A DNA stretch of 8,517 nt from the NCBI GenBank assembly GCA_964387775.1, contig CAYLZO010000225.1, positions 1-8,517 on the forward strand. The letters run 5' to 3'. The position numbers and the translations under genes were made by a program. The stretch is from CAYLZO01 sp964387775. GTDB taxonomy: Bacteria; Chloroflexota; Anaerolineae; JAAYZQ01. Positions 1 through 5,879 of this stretch are shown piece after piece (the first letter of the stretch is position 1; each line of letters begins with the position of its first letter). Under the pieces are notes generated by a model. That model ran no database searches. It was not told the origin of the DNA and saw nothing but the letters and a program-made list of their open reading frames with translations.

Positions 1-483
1 AAATGAGCCCACGTACGCGATCGGCACCGGTTCATCACCCATCGTTTTCATCGGCTGGGTGAGCTCCTTGTCGGCCTCGTCGAAGTACAATTCCGAATAG
101 GGATCGTCTTCGATCAGTACGATGTCCCGTCCCTGCAGGGCCGTGAGCAGCTCGCCCGAGCCGATCTGCTTCAGCACGTAGCCGTCGGCGCTGGCAGTGA
201 TGGCCTCCACAATGGTCTCCTCATCGGGAAACGAGGTCAGCACGATGATGCGCGTGGCGGGCAGGTCGGCCTTGATCTGCCGGCAGGCGTCCACGCCGTG
301 GCCGTCCGGCAGCCGCATATCCAGGACGACGACGTCCGGCGCCAGCGCCCGGGCCTGGCGCACCGCCTCCTGCACCGAGCCGGCCTCGCCGACGACGGCC
401 ATGCCCGGCTGATCGTTGATCAGCACCCGCACCCCCAGGCGCACCACCTCGTGATCGTCCACCAGCAAAATGCGCAAGGTCAT
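1..483 (-). CDS. Response-regulator receiver domain fused in frame to an aminotransferase fragment (partial)
   Basis: The visible 161 residues start at ATG 481-483 and run off the left edge. Residues 1 to about 117 are a NarL/FixJ-type receiver: acidic pair D9/D10, phospho-acceptor D55 in VVVLDMRLPDG, T83/S84 and K105. It would be the partner of the adjacent histidine kinase, whose stop overlaps this start by ATGA. A LuxR-type helix-turn-helix should follow. Instead, from about residue 118 the frame reads RDIVLIEDDPYSELYFD and ends in YVGSF. That is the cofactor-aspartate region of PLP fold-type I aminotransferases (2-aminoadipate aminotransferase/MocR type), with the lysine-bearing GSFSK motif just outside the window. 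By my count G+C is about 54% in positions 1-120 and about 65% in 141-260. The receiver call is firm. Whether the fusion is real or a contig-end chimera cannot be decided here. Confidence 0.85.
   Translation of the reverse strand, partial: MTLRILLVDDHEVVRLGVRVLINDQPGMAVVGEAGSVQEAVRQARALAPDVVVLDMRLPDGHGVDACRQIKADLPATRIIVLTSFPDEETIVEAITASADGYVLKQIGSGELLTALQGRDIVLIEDDPYSELYFDEADKELTQPMKTMGDEPVPIAYVGSF
131..140. other. 10-bp perfect palindrome at the receiver/aminotransferase junction
   Basis: CCCTGCAGGG is its own reverse complement and lies where the receiver-like reading ends (ELLTALQ) and the aminotransferase-like reading begins (RDIVLIEDD). A palindrome at a change of protein family and base composition could mark a recombination or ligation point, or an amplification or assembly chimera. 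It could also be coincidence in GC-rich DNA. Confidence 0.5.
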
Positions 484-1910
484 TCCCTTCGCCTCCCTTC
501 GTTCCGGCAGGGCGCGGTCACAGACAGCCGCAGCCCCTGCCCCGGTTTGCTCTCCAGGCTGAGCTCGCCGCCCAACTGGCGGGCCCGCTCCCGCATGTTG
601 GCCAGGCCCTGCCCCGAGTGGGGGCCGTTGCCCGCCGCCTCCGGCCCCAGGCCCCGGCCGTCGTCGGCGACCGACAGGCACACCCCGTCGGGGTTGTACA
701 ACAGGTTGACCGTCACCTGTCGCGCCCGGGCGTGCTGCACCACGTTGCTCAGCGCCTCGCGGGCGATCTGGGTCAGGTGCGCCGTCTGCTGGCTGCTCAT
801 CGGCCAGCAGCGCTTGCCCGCCACGTGCAGATCGACCTCCAGCAGGGTGTCGAGCCGCAAGTCGCGGACCAACTCCTCCAGCACGGCCTCCAGCTCGCGG
901 GTCTGCTCCGCCGCCCGCAGGTCAAAGATGTAGCTGCGGATGTCGTGGATGGTCTGGTTGAGGATGTCCAGCACGGCCCGGACCTGCCCCGCCCGCTCCG
1001 GCCCATCGACCATTTGCCCCTCCATCCGCTCCAGGCTCAGGCCGGCGGCATAGATGTTCTGGATGATGCCGTCGTGCAGCTCCCGCCCGATCCGCTCCCG
1101 GTCGGCGGCCAGGGCCTGGGCCTGCTCCATCTCGGCCAGGCGGCGGTCGGTCTCCACGCGGAACACGTCCAGCGAGCGGACCACGAAAAAGGCCATGGCC
1201 AGGCCGCATAGCGAGCGAAAGACGGGCGCCGGCACCTGGATGGTGCGGGTGAGCAGGGCATAGTTCAGCAGGTTGGCCGGAAAGACCGGGGCCGTGGGCA
1301 CGACCAGCCCGCCGACCAGGGCGTAGACCAGAAAGGCGACCGCCGCCCCGGTCAGGTAGGCGGCGATGCGCGGCAGCTCCATCTCTCGCACCTGGCGGGC
1401 CTGGCGGCGCAGCCCGACAAAGGCCAGGACCGAGCCGGGCAGGCAGAGCAGGTAGCGGCTCCAACTGTCGCCGACGGCCACCACGACGTTGAGGGGGTCG
1501 CCGCTGAGGGCGCCCCAGGCCAGCACGGCTCCGCCCCAGAGGAACAGCAGCGCCCCCGGCGCGGCCCGCAGCCGGCGACGCCGGGGCCAGCGGGGCAACA
1601 GCAACTCGACGCCGAACTGGAGCAGGAAAAAGAAAGAGACGGCCAGCAGCAGCAGGTGGGCGATGATCATCAGCCGCACGAGGGGGTCGGGCAGGTACAG
1701 CGATTGCAGCGGCACAAAGATATAGCCCCACTCGGTCAGCCCGTGGGCGACGCCAAAGGCGGCCAGCCAGGGCAGCGGGCGGGCCAACTCCAGGCGGCTC
1801 TGGCGCTGCCACTGCAAGCCGGTCACCAGGCCCATGATGAAAAAGACCTGGCCGTAGACAAAGTAGAGGATGATCCAGTTGACTTCCAGGACTTTGGTCA
1901 GGGTGACCAT
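480..1910 (-). CDS. Membrane sensor histidine kinase, HisKA_3 (NarL/DesK-type) class
   Basis: This 476-aa kinase probably phosphorylates the receiver encoded immediately downstream. The N-terminal half is hydrophobic, with about seven possible membrane helices between residues 11 and 245, and has no recognisable extracytoplasmic ligand domain. A short linker (about 250-270) leads to the HisKA_3 dimerisation and phospho-acceptor motif RERIGRELHDGIIQNIY, with H279 as the likely phosphorylated histidine. The HATPase_c domain shows the N box EALSNVVQHA (385-394), the G1 box DDGRG (416-420) and the G2 segment GQGLANMRERA (433-443). The start ATG is preceded by AAAGGAAA at suitable spacing. The stop overlaps the next ATG as ATGA, typical of translational coupling. 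The signal sensed is unknown. Since the receiver has lost its output domain in this contig, the pathway output is uncertain. Confidence 0.93.
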   Translation of the reverse strand: MVTLTKVLEVNWIILYFVYGQVFFIMGLVTGLQWQRQSRLELARPLPWLAAFGVAHGLTEWGYIFVPLQSLYLPDPLVRLMIIAHLLLLAVSFFFLLQFGVELLLPRWPRRRRLRAAPGALLFLWGGAVLAWGALSGDPLNVVVAVGDSWSRYLLCLPGSVLAFVGLRRQARQVREMELPRIAAYLTGAAVAFLVYALVGGLVVPTAPVFPANLLNYALLTRTIQVPAPVFRSLCGLAMAFFVVRSLDVFRVETDRRLAEMEQAQALAADRERIGRELHDGIIQNIYAAGLSLERMEGQMVDGPERAGQVRAVLDILNQTIHDIRSYIFDLRAAEQTRELEAVLEELVRDLRLDTLLEVDLHVAGKRCWPMSSQQTAHLTQIAREALSNVVQHARARQVTVNLLYNPDGVCLSVADDGRGLGPEAAGNGPHSGQGLANMRERARQLGGELSLESKPGQGLRLSVTAPCRNEGRRRE

Positions 1911-1931
1911 GAACAGTTTCCTTTGGCCTTT

Positions 1932-2002
1932 GGACGCAGATTCACGCAGGTTTTCGCAGATGAAAGAGCCAAATCAGCGTTCATCTGTGTCTATCTGCGT
2001 CC
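1932..2002. repeat. 71-bp dispersed intergenic-type palindromic repeat
   Basis: The ends form a 10-bp perfect inverted repeat: GGACGCAGAT at 1932-1941 and ATCTGCGTCC at 1993-2002. The interior holds further degenerate copies of CGCAGAT and ATCTGTG. This resembles the repetitive 'ATCTGCGT' sequences I recall from intergenic DNA of several environmental bacteria (family memory, not a search). It spans the gap between the transporter and kinase genes and reaches about 29 bp into the transporter frame. Confidence 0.7.
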
Positions 2003-3212
2003 CGACAGGCATCTTCCACAGCAGCATCAGCCCAGCAGCGGCCAGGGCCAGCGCCGCCCCGAAAAAGAAGGGCGCTGCCGGACCAACGTCCTGCCACAGC
2101 AGCCCGGCGATGAGCGAGGCCGGAAAATCGATCAGGCCCAGGGTGGCGTTGTAGGTGCCATAGGCCGTGCCGCGCAACTCGGCGGGCACCAAGTCGGCCA
2201 CCAGGGCCTTGGCCGTGCCGTAAGCCAGGCCATAGTACACCCCGTACAAAGCGTACAGCGCCCACACCTGCCAGCCTGCACCGGCCAGGCCAAAGCCCAG
2301 GTAGATGGCCGCGTAGGCCAGCCAGCCGCCGACGATCACCACCCGCCGCCCCACCCGGTCGGACAGCGAGCCGGCGGGCGTGGAGACCAGGCTGTAGACC
2401 AGGTTGAACGTGACCAGCATCCCCAGGATGCCGACGACGCTCAGCCCGCGCTCCTGGGCGCGCAGCACCAGAAACGCATCCGACGAGTTGCCCAGGTCGA
2501 ACAGGCCGACGATGAGCATAAAGACCAGGAAGGGCTTGCCCAGCCCGCGGAAGGTGATAGCCGGCCGCTCGCGCTTGCCGCTGACGGGCACATCCTTCGC
2601 GCCCAGGGCCAGGGAGAGCACGGCCAGCGCCGCCGGGATGAGGCTGACCAGCACGACGATCTGGAAGGCGCTGCGGCCCAGCTCGACCGCGGCCGACTGG
2701 GCCGCCCAGACCACGCCCAGAGCGATGAGCAAGCCGACCACCGCGCCGCCGGTGTCGGCCGCCCGGTGAAAACCAAAGGCCAGCCCGCGCTGGCCCTCGT
2801 CGATGCTGTCGGCCACCAGCGCGTCGCGGGGCGCGGTGCGCACCCCCTTGCCCACCCGGTCGGCCCAGCGCACGGCGGCCACCGCCGTCCAGGCGTTGGC
2901 CCAGTAGAAGAAGGGTTTGCTCAGCGCCGAGATGGCATAGCCGGCCACCGCCGGCCATTTGCGCGCCCCCAATCGATCCGACAGCCAGCCGGAAAAGACC
3001 TTAAGCAGGCTGGCCGTCGCCTCGGCCACCCCCTCGATCAGGCCGATGAGGCCCGCGCCGACGCCCAGCACGTTGCTCAGGAAGAGGGGCAGGATGTTGA
3101 CGACCATCTCGCTGGAAATGTCCATGAAGAAACTGGTCAGGCTGACGGCCCAGACGTTGCGCGGTAGCGTTCGCCAGCCCGCCTTTGGTTTGGAAATGGT
3201 TTCCTGGTTCAT
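1974..3212 (-). CDS. Major facilitator superfamily (MFS) transporter
   Basis: The product is 412 aa, a normal MFS size, with about twelve hydrophobic segments. The start at ATG 3210-3212 (MNQETISKPK) is chosen because AGGAGA sits 8 nt upstream. The longer frame back to 3296 would be read through a palindromic repeat and has no good ribosome site. N-terminal landmarks are FFMDISSEMVVNILPLFL, the loop motif SGWLSDRLGARKWP between helices 2 and 3, and WADRVGKGVRTAPRDALVAD. The second half repeats the loop motif as GSLSDRVGRRVV. It is probably a proton-coupled exporter of small molecules; the substrate cannot be told. The upstream PadR gene is a likely repressor of it, as PadR proteins often control efflux pumps. 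The last dozen residues (about MPVGTQIDTDER) and the stop are encoded by the repeat at 1932-2002. Confidence 0.9.
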   Translation of the reverse strand: MNQETISKPKAGWRTLPRNVWAVSLTSFFMDISSEMVVNILPLFLSNVLGVGAGLIGLIEGVAEATASLLKVFSGWLSDRLGARKWPAVAGYAISALSKPFFYWANAWTAVAAVRWADRVGKGVRTAPRDALVADSIDEGQRGLAFGFHRAADTGGAVVGLLIALGVVWAAQSAAVELGRSAFQIVVLVSLIPAALAVLSLALGAKDVPVSGKRERPAITFRGLGKPFLVFMLIVGLFDLGNSSDAFLVLRAQERGLSVVGILGMLVTFNLVYSLVSTPAGSLSDRVGRRVVIVGGWLAYAAIYLGFGLAGAGWQVWALYALYGVYYGLAYGTAKALVADLVPAELRGTAYGTYNATLGLIDFPASLIAGLLWQDVGPAAPFFFGAALALAAAGLMLLWKMPVGTQIDTDER

Positions 3213-3235
3213 ACGGAAATCTCCTGATTCGTTGC

Positions 3236-3342
3236 GTTCGTAGTGCGCACGGGCGAAGCTCCGCCTTGGCGCTTTTGCGGCGATTGCCGGAGGCACGCCT
3301 CGCTCTGCGTGCCTTTGGCATGGCGAAGCGCCGACTACGAAC
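3236..3342. repeat. 107-bp palindromic element with GTTCGTAGT/ACTACGAAC ends
   Basis: Perfect 9-bp terminal inverted repeats lie at 3236-3244 and 3334-3342. Inside are a nested CTCCG/CGGAG pair (3259-3263, 3288-3292) and a hairpin GGCACGC/GCGTGCC (3292-3298, 3307-3313), with GGCGAAGC near both ends. A further GTTCGTAG lies at 3370-3377. The layout suggests a small non-autonomous, REP- or MITE-like element inserted between padR and the transporter. The 174-bp gap shows no convincing separate promoter for the transporter. The internal hairpins could reduce read-through from padR. Confidence 0.65.
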
Positions 3343-3386
3343 AGTCTCCCGGTTTATTGAAAAGTTGCTGTTCGTAGCCCGCCGCG

Positions 3387-3689
3387 TCACCCCTCCAGCA
3401 CCTCGCCGACCAACTCGGCGATCTTGAGGCGGGCCTCGGCCAGGACGGCCCGGCCCTTGTCGGTGATGACATAGTACTTGCGCCGCCGCCCGCCGACGAC
3501 GCAGCTCTCGCGGGTCAGGTAGCCCTGTTTGTAGAGGCGGTGCAGGGTGGGGTAGAGCGTGCCGGGGCTCAGGTCGTAGCCGTGGCGGGCCAGCTCCTCG
3601 ATCAACCCCAGCCCGTAGACCGGCTCCTCGGCGGCGTGGTACAGGATGTGGATTTTGACAAAGCCCAGAAAAAATTCACGCAGCATCAC
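3387..3689 (-). CDS. PadR-family transcriptional regulator (short form)
   Basis: This 100-aa winged helix-turn-helix repressor is the usual length of the small PadR class. It shows the PadR hallmarks: an N-terminal helix (FFLGFVKIHILYHA), YGLGLIEEL, the recognition helix in SPGTLYPTLHRLYKQGYL, and a basic wing GGRRRKYYVITDKG. The C-terminal helix (about 81-98) would dimerise. GGGAGG lies 7 nt before GTG 3687-3689 and 10 nt before ATG 3684-3686, so either may be the start. It has its own near-consensus promoter and is the first gene of the minus-strand block, so it most likely represses itself and the MFS transporter in response to a small toxic ligand. The ligand is unknown. Confidence 0.93.
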   Translation of the reverse strand: MMLREFFLGFVKIHILYHAAEEPVYGLGLIEELARHGYDLSPGTLYPTLHRLYKQGYLTRESCVVGGRRRKYYVITDKGRAVLAEARLKIAELVGEVLEG

Positions 3690-3721
3690 AATATCGCCTC
3701 CCGTTATCGACTCGTGATATT
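3690..3721. promoter_or_regulatory. Candidate PadR operator, AATATC-N20-GATATT
   Basis: A 6+6 bp inverted repeat (3690-3695 and 3716-3721) overlaps the padR -10 box and runs to its start codon, the right place for autorepression. The spacing is long for a single PadR dimer, so this is only a candidate. Confidence 0.35.
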
Positions 3722-3746
3722 ATAGCCAAAATCGGGTAAATGTCAA
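3719..3746 (-). promoter_or_regulatory. Sigma70-type promoter for padR
   Basis: On the minus strand TTGACA (3741-3746) and TATAAT (3719-3724) are both perfect consensus, with a 16-bp spacer. Transcription would start about 20-25 nt before the padR start codon. Such a strong core promoter fits tight repression by the product. Confidence 0.8.
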
Positions 3747-3830
3747 ATCTTGGATTCGTGCAGTGCACCTCGCCGGGACAGGCAGCTAGATACTGGCGCA
3801 ACGTACCAGGAAAAAGGGTACAGATGACAG

Positions 3831-3859
3831 ATGACGGGCGCCTGCGGACGTGATATACT
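3831..3859 (+). promoter_or_regulatory. Extended -10 promoter for the octaheme cytochrome gene
   Basis: TATACT (3854-3859) is preceded by TGA, giving the extended -10 form TGnTATACT. ATGACG (3831-3836, four of six matches to TTGACA) lies 17 bp upstream. Initiation near 3866 would give a leader of about 155 nt. Confidence 0.6.
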
Positions 3860-3860
3860 G

Positions 3861-4021
3861 GTTGTGAGAATCTGTCGCCGGATGCCGTCATTCTGGGTCC
3901 GGTGTGATTGGGACCAGGGGTGAGCCAGGACGGAAGGGAGGTGCAAAGGCGAAAAGCAGATTCGTTTTGATGTTCGTGCGGCAAAACGTGATCATTGATT
4001 GGACGAGGAGGTAAAAAGACC
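3861..4021 (+). promoter_or_regulatory. Structured 5' leader of the cytochrome gene; remainder of the 332-bp intergenic region
   Basis: No gene is seen between 3690 and 4021. Within the predicted leader three pairings are visible. AGAAT/ATTCT joins 3867-3871 to 3891-3895. CTGG(G)TCC/GGACCAG pairs 3894-3901 with 3912-3918 and competes with the first. CGTTTTG/CAAAACG pairs 3963-3969 with 3982-3988 around a 12-nt loop, just before the AGGAGG ribosome site. The alternative pairings could be regulatory. I recognise no known riboswitch class and see no anti-terminator U-tract. Confidence 0.4.
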
Positions 4022-5263
4022 ATGCAACGAAAGCATTTGACCCTGTTGGGCATCGTCGCCCTGGCGGCGATCCTGATTCTGGCGCTGGCAGCCTGCGGGG
4101 CGGAAGGACCGCAAGGTCCTCCTGGGCCCGAAGGTCCCCAGGGACCGCCCGGGCCGGAAGGACCGGTCGGGCCAGAAGGCCCCCAAGGTCCTCCTGGTGA
4201 GGGAGGCGCTGCGGCCGCCGCGCCGGCCGGCGCCGAGTACGTCGGCTCCGAGACCTGCGGCGCCTGTCACGAAGAGATCTATGGCGTGTTCATGCTGTCG
4301 GGCCATCCCTGGAAACTCAACCCCGTGGTGGGCGGCCAGCCGCCGGACTATCCCTTCACCGAGGTGCCCGAACCGCCGGCGGGCTATACCTGGGACGACG
4401 TCAGCTACGTCATCGGCGGCTACAATTGGAAGGCGCGCTTTATCGACGAAAACGGCTACATCATCACCGGCGACGCCGACGCCACGACCCAGTACAACTT
4501 TGTCAACGACGTCGTCGGAAAGGACGCCCACTGGGTAGCCTATCACGCCGGTGAGGAGAACAAGCCCTATGACTGCGGCCCCTGCCACACCACCGGCTAC
4601 AGTCCAAAAGGGAACCAGGACGACCTGCCGGGTCTGGTCGGCACCTGGGCCGAACCGGGCATCCAGTGCGAGCGCTGCCACGGCCCGGGCAGCTTGCACG
4701 TGGGCAATCCCTCGGGGGTGGCGATGGCAAAGGACCGCGACTCGGAGCTGTGCGGCGAGTGCCACCTGCGCGGCGCGCCGGAGGGGGTCGACACCAGTGG
4801 CGGCTTTATCAAGCACCACGAGCAATACGAGGAGCTGTTCCAGAGCAAACACGTCACCCTCGACTGCGTCGTCTGCCACGATCCGCACGCCGGTGTCGTG
4901 CAGTTGCGCCAGGCCGAGGCACAGACCACCCGCACCCAGTGTGTGAACTGCCACTTTGAAAAAGCCCGCTACCAGGCTTCGGAGGTGCACCCGGCCGTAG
5001 CCGAGTGCATCGACTGCCACATGCCGCGCGTGACCAAGAGCGCCGTGGGCGACGCGGCCAAATTCACCGGCGACATCCGCACCCACCTGATGGCCATCGA
5101 TCCGATGCAGATCGGCCAGTTCAACGAGGAGGGCACGGAGGCACTGTCGCAGCTTGGCCTGGACTTTGCCTGCCGGCATTGCCACGTGGAAGGCGGATCG
5201 GCCACGCCCAAGACGGACGAGGAGCTGATCGAGAAGGCGGTGGGCTACCACGACAGGCCGTAG
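4022..5263 (+). CDS. Octaheme c-type cytochrome lipoprotein with collagen-like N-terminal segment
   Basis: This 413-aa exported electron carrier or multiheme reductase starts at ATG 4022, which follows AGGAGG. Residues 1-25 form a lipoprotein signal with lipobox LAAC (22-25), so Cys25 should be acylated. Residues 26-61 are twelve Gly-X-Y triplets rich in GPQ, GPP and GPE, a collagen-like stretch. Eight CxxCH heme sites follow, with first cysteines at 79, 185, 216, 244, 282, 307, 329 and 384. GIQCERCHGPGSLHV, CVVCHDPH and CIDCHMPR are typical of the cytochrome c554/multiheme (PF13435-like) group. A conserved heme-poor segment (about 105-165) contains YVIGGYNWKARFIDENG. The protein should sit outside the cytoplasmic membrane. 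The gene has its own promoter and terminator, so it is monocistronic. The electron acceptor or substrate cannot be assigned from sequence alone. Confidence 0.93.
   Translation: MQRKHLTLLGIVALAAILILALAACGAEGPQGPPGPEGPQGPPGPEGPVGPEGPQGPPGEGGAAAAAPAGAEYVGSETCGACHEEIYGVFMLSGHPWKLNPVVGGQPPDYPFTEVPEPPAGYTWDDVSYVIGGYNWKARFIDENGYIITGDADATTQYNFVNDVVGKDAHWVAYHAGEENKPYDCGPCHTTGYSPKGNQDDLPGLVGTWAEPGIQCERCHGPGSLHVGNPSGVAMAKDRDSELCGECHLRGAPEGVDTSGGFIKHHEQYEELFQSKHVTLDCVVCHDPHAGVVQLRQAEAQTTRTQCVNCHFEKARYQASEVHPAVAECIDCHMPRVTKSAVGDAAKFTGDIRTHLMAIDPMQIGQFNEEGTEALSQLGLDFACRHCHVEGGSATPKTDEELIEKAVGYHDRP
4097..4204 (+). repeat. Tandem Gly-X-Y coding repeat
   Basis: Twelve in-frame GXY codon triplets encode residues 26-61 of the cytochrome lipoprotein. 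A higher-order unit, GPQGPPGPEGP and close variants, recurs. Synonymous codons differ between copies, so the protein pattern is better conserved than the DNA, suggesting selection on the peptide. Confidence 0.85.
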
Positions 5264-5286
5264 GCTACAGATCATCCCCGGCCATC

Positions 5287-5320
5287 AGGAGCCCCTGTCA
5301 GGCAGGGGCTCCTTTTTATT
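5287..5320 (+). terminator. Intrinsic terminator of the cytochrome gene
   Basis: A perfect 11-bp stem, AGGAGCCCCTG (5287-5297) with CAGGGGCTCCT (5303-5313), encloses a 5-nt loop and is followed by a T-run to 5317 and then ATT. It lies 24 nt after the cytochrome stop and separates that gene from the downstream ArsR operon. Confidence 0.93.
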
Positions 5321-5325
5321 TGACC

Positions 5326-5370
5326 AGGGCGACCGCCAGGGTACGCCCCTACAATTCGGAGATAGGGGCC
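5326..5370. repeat. Remnant of a GC-rich intergenic hairpin repeat
   Basis: GGGCG (5327-5331) pairs with CGCCC (5344-5348). Alternatively GCCCCTA (5345-5351) pairs with TAGGGGC (5363-5369) around an 11-nt loop. It resembles degenerate 'GTAGGGGC...GCCCCTAC' intergenic repeats that I recall as common in such genomes. The rest of the gap up to the ArsR promoter shows nothing recognisable. Confidence 0.35.
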
Positions 5371-5443
5371 GGTCTTGCACCTGCCCGCCTCCATCCCAGC
5401 AGGCCGAATGCCAAGTGGGGAAAGGCCAATGGATCGATGAGGT

Positions 5444-5472
5444 TTGACAGGCTGGGGGGCCTGTGTTATACT
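5444..5472 (+). promoter_or_regulatory. Sigma70 promoter of the arsR-dsrE operon
   Basis: TTGACA (5444-5449) is perfect and TATACT (5467-5472) has five of six matches, separated by the optimal 17 bp. The expected start near 5479 lies inside the palindrome at 5475-5509. Confidence 0.88.
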
Positions 5473-5474
5473 CG

Positions 5475-5509
5475 TGTTATTGCTTAATCAATAAATAATG
5501 CAAGTAACA
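5475..5509. promoter_or_regulatory. Candidate ArsR operator overlapping the transcription start
   Basis: Outer arms TGTTATTGC (5475-5483) and GCAAGTAACA (5500-5509) are inverted repeats apart from one extra base. An inner TTATTG-N6-CAATAA (5477-5482, 5489-5494) lies on the left side. ArsR/SmtB proteins usually bind AT-rich imperfect palindromes at or near the promoter, so this fits autorepression. The two pairings are alternatives, and the true site needs footprinting. Confidence 0.6.
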
Positions 5510-5521
5510 GAGGATTAGGAC

Positions 5522-5875
5522 ATGGTCCCCGCCCAAGAACAGGACGACAAACGGATATTTGAACTCCACGCCAGCATCTGCCGCACACTGGCCCATCCCA
5601 AGCGCCTGGAGATCCTGAGTTTGCTGCGTCAGGGCGAGTTGTCGGTGAGCGAAATGGCGGAGCAGATGGGCGTCAGCCTGGCCAACGCCTCGCAGCACCT
5701 GGCCGTGCTCCGCGACAAGCGGGTGGTCGTGACCCGGCGGGAGGGCGTCAACGTCTACTATCAGATCGGCAATCCCAAGATCGTCCAGGCCTGCGACCTG
5801 ATGCGGGAGGTGCTGTTTGAGCAACTGGCCCGCAGCGGCGCGCTGGCCGAAAGAATGCAACAGGAAGGAGCATAA
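5522..5875 (+). CDS. ArsR-family regulator, probable thiol/reactive-sulfur sensor
   Basis: This 117-aa winged-helix repressor is the first gene of the operon. GAGG lies upstream of ATG 5522. The HTH core is LSVSEMAEQMGVSLANASQHLAVLRDKRVV (about 40-69), with a wing to about residue 82 (VVTRREGVNVYYQI). The metal-binding ELCVCD motif of classical ArsR is absent; that position reads ELSVSEM. The only two cysteines are C20 in helix 1 (SICRTL) and C91 in the C-terminal dimerisation helix (VQACDL). A cysteine pair of this kind recalls the persulfide-sensing members SqrR and BigR, although their exact positions differ. With a DsrE protein and a sulfide:quinone oxidoreductase-like gene downstream, sensing of sulfide, persulfide or oxidant is a reasonable inference. 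The stop lies 4 nt before the dsrE start. Confidence 0.92.
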   Translation: MVPAQEQDDKRIFELHASICRTLAHPKRLEILSLLRQGELSVSEMAEQMGVSLANASQHLAVLRDKRVVVTRREGVNVYYQIGNPKIVQACDLMREVLFEQLARSGALAERMQQEGA

Positions 5876-5879
5876 CGTC

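Noticed and set aside
1656..3167. 503-aa plus-strand open frame opposite the kinase and transporter
   Set aside because: It is rich in Gln, His, Asp and Arg with no recognisable domain, and lies antisense to two clear genes with good motifs. It is a codon-bias shadow of GC-rich DNA.
3213..3296. Longer MFS start at 3296 adding 28 residues
   Set aside because: The extension would be encoded by the palindromic repeat and lacks a ribosome site, whereas ATG 3212 has AGGAGA at good spacing.
3747..3860. Small open frames and the agatgac direct repeat in the divergent intergenic region
   Set aside because: No ribosome site, conserved peptide or regular repeat spacing was seen. A 7-bp duplication (CAGATGACAGATGAC) is too little to call an element.
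3992..5275. 427-aa minus-strand open frame opposite the cytochrome gene
   Set aside because: The plus strand encodes eight CxxCH motifs, a lipobox and a collagen-like repeat. The antisense frame shows only low-complexity composition and runs across the cytochrome ribosome site.
5817..5879. Earlier DsrE start inside the arsR coding region
   Set aside because: It would add residues read out of frame from arsR. ATG 5880 has GGAAGGAG upstream and begins just before the conserved β-strand.
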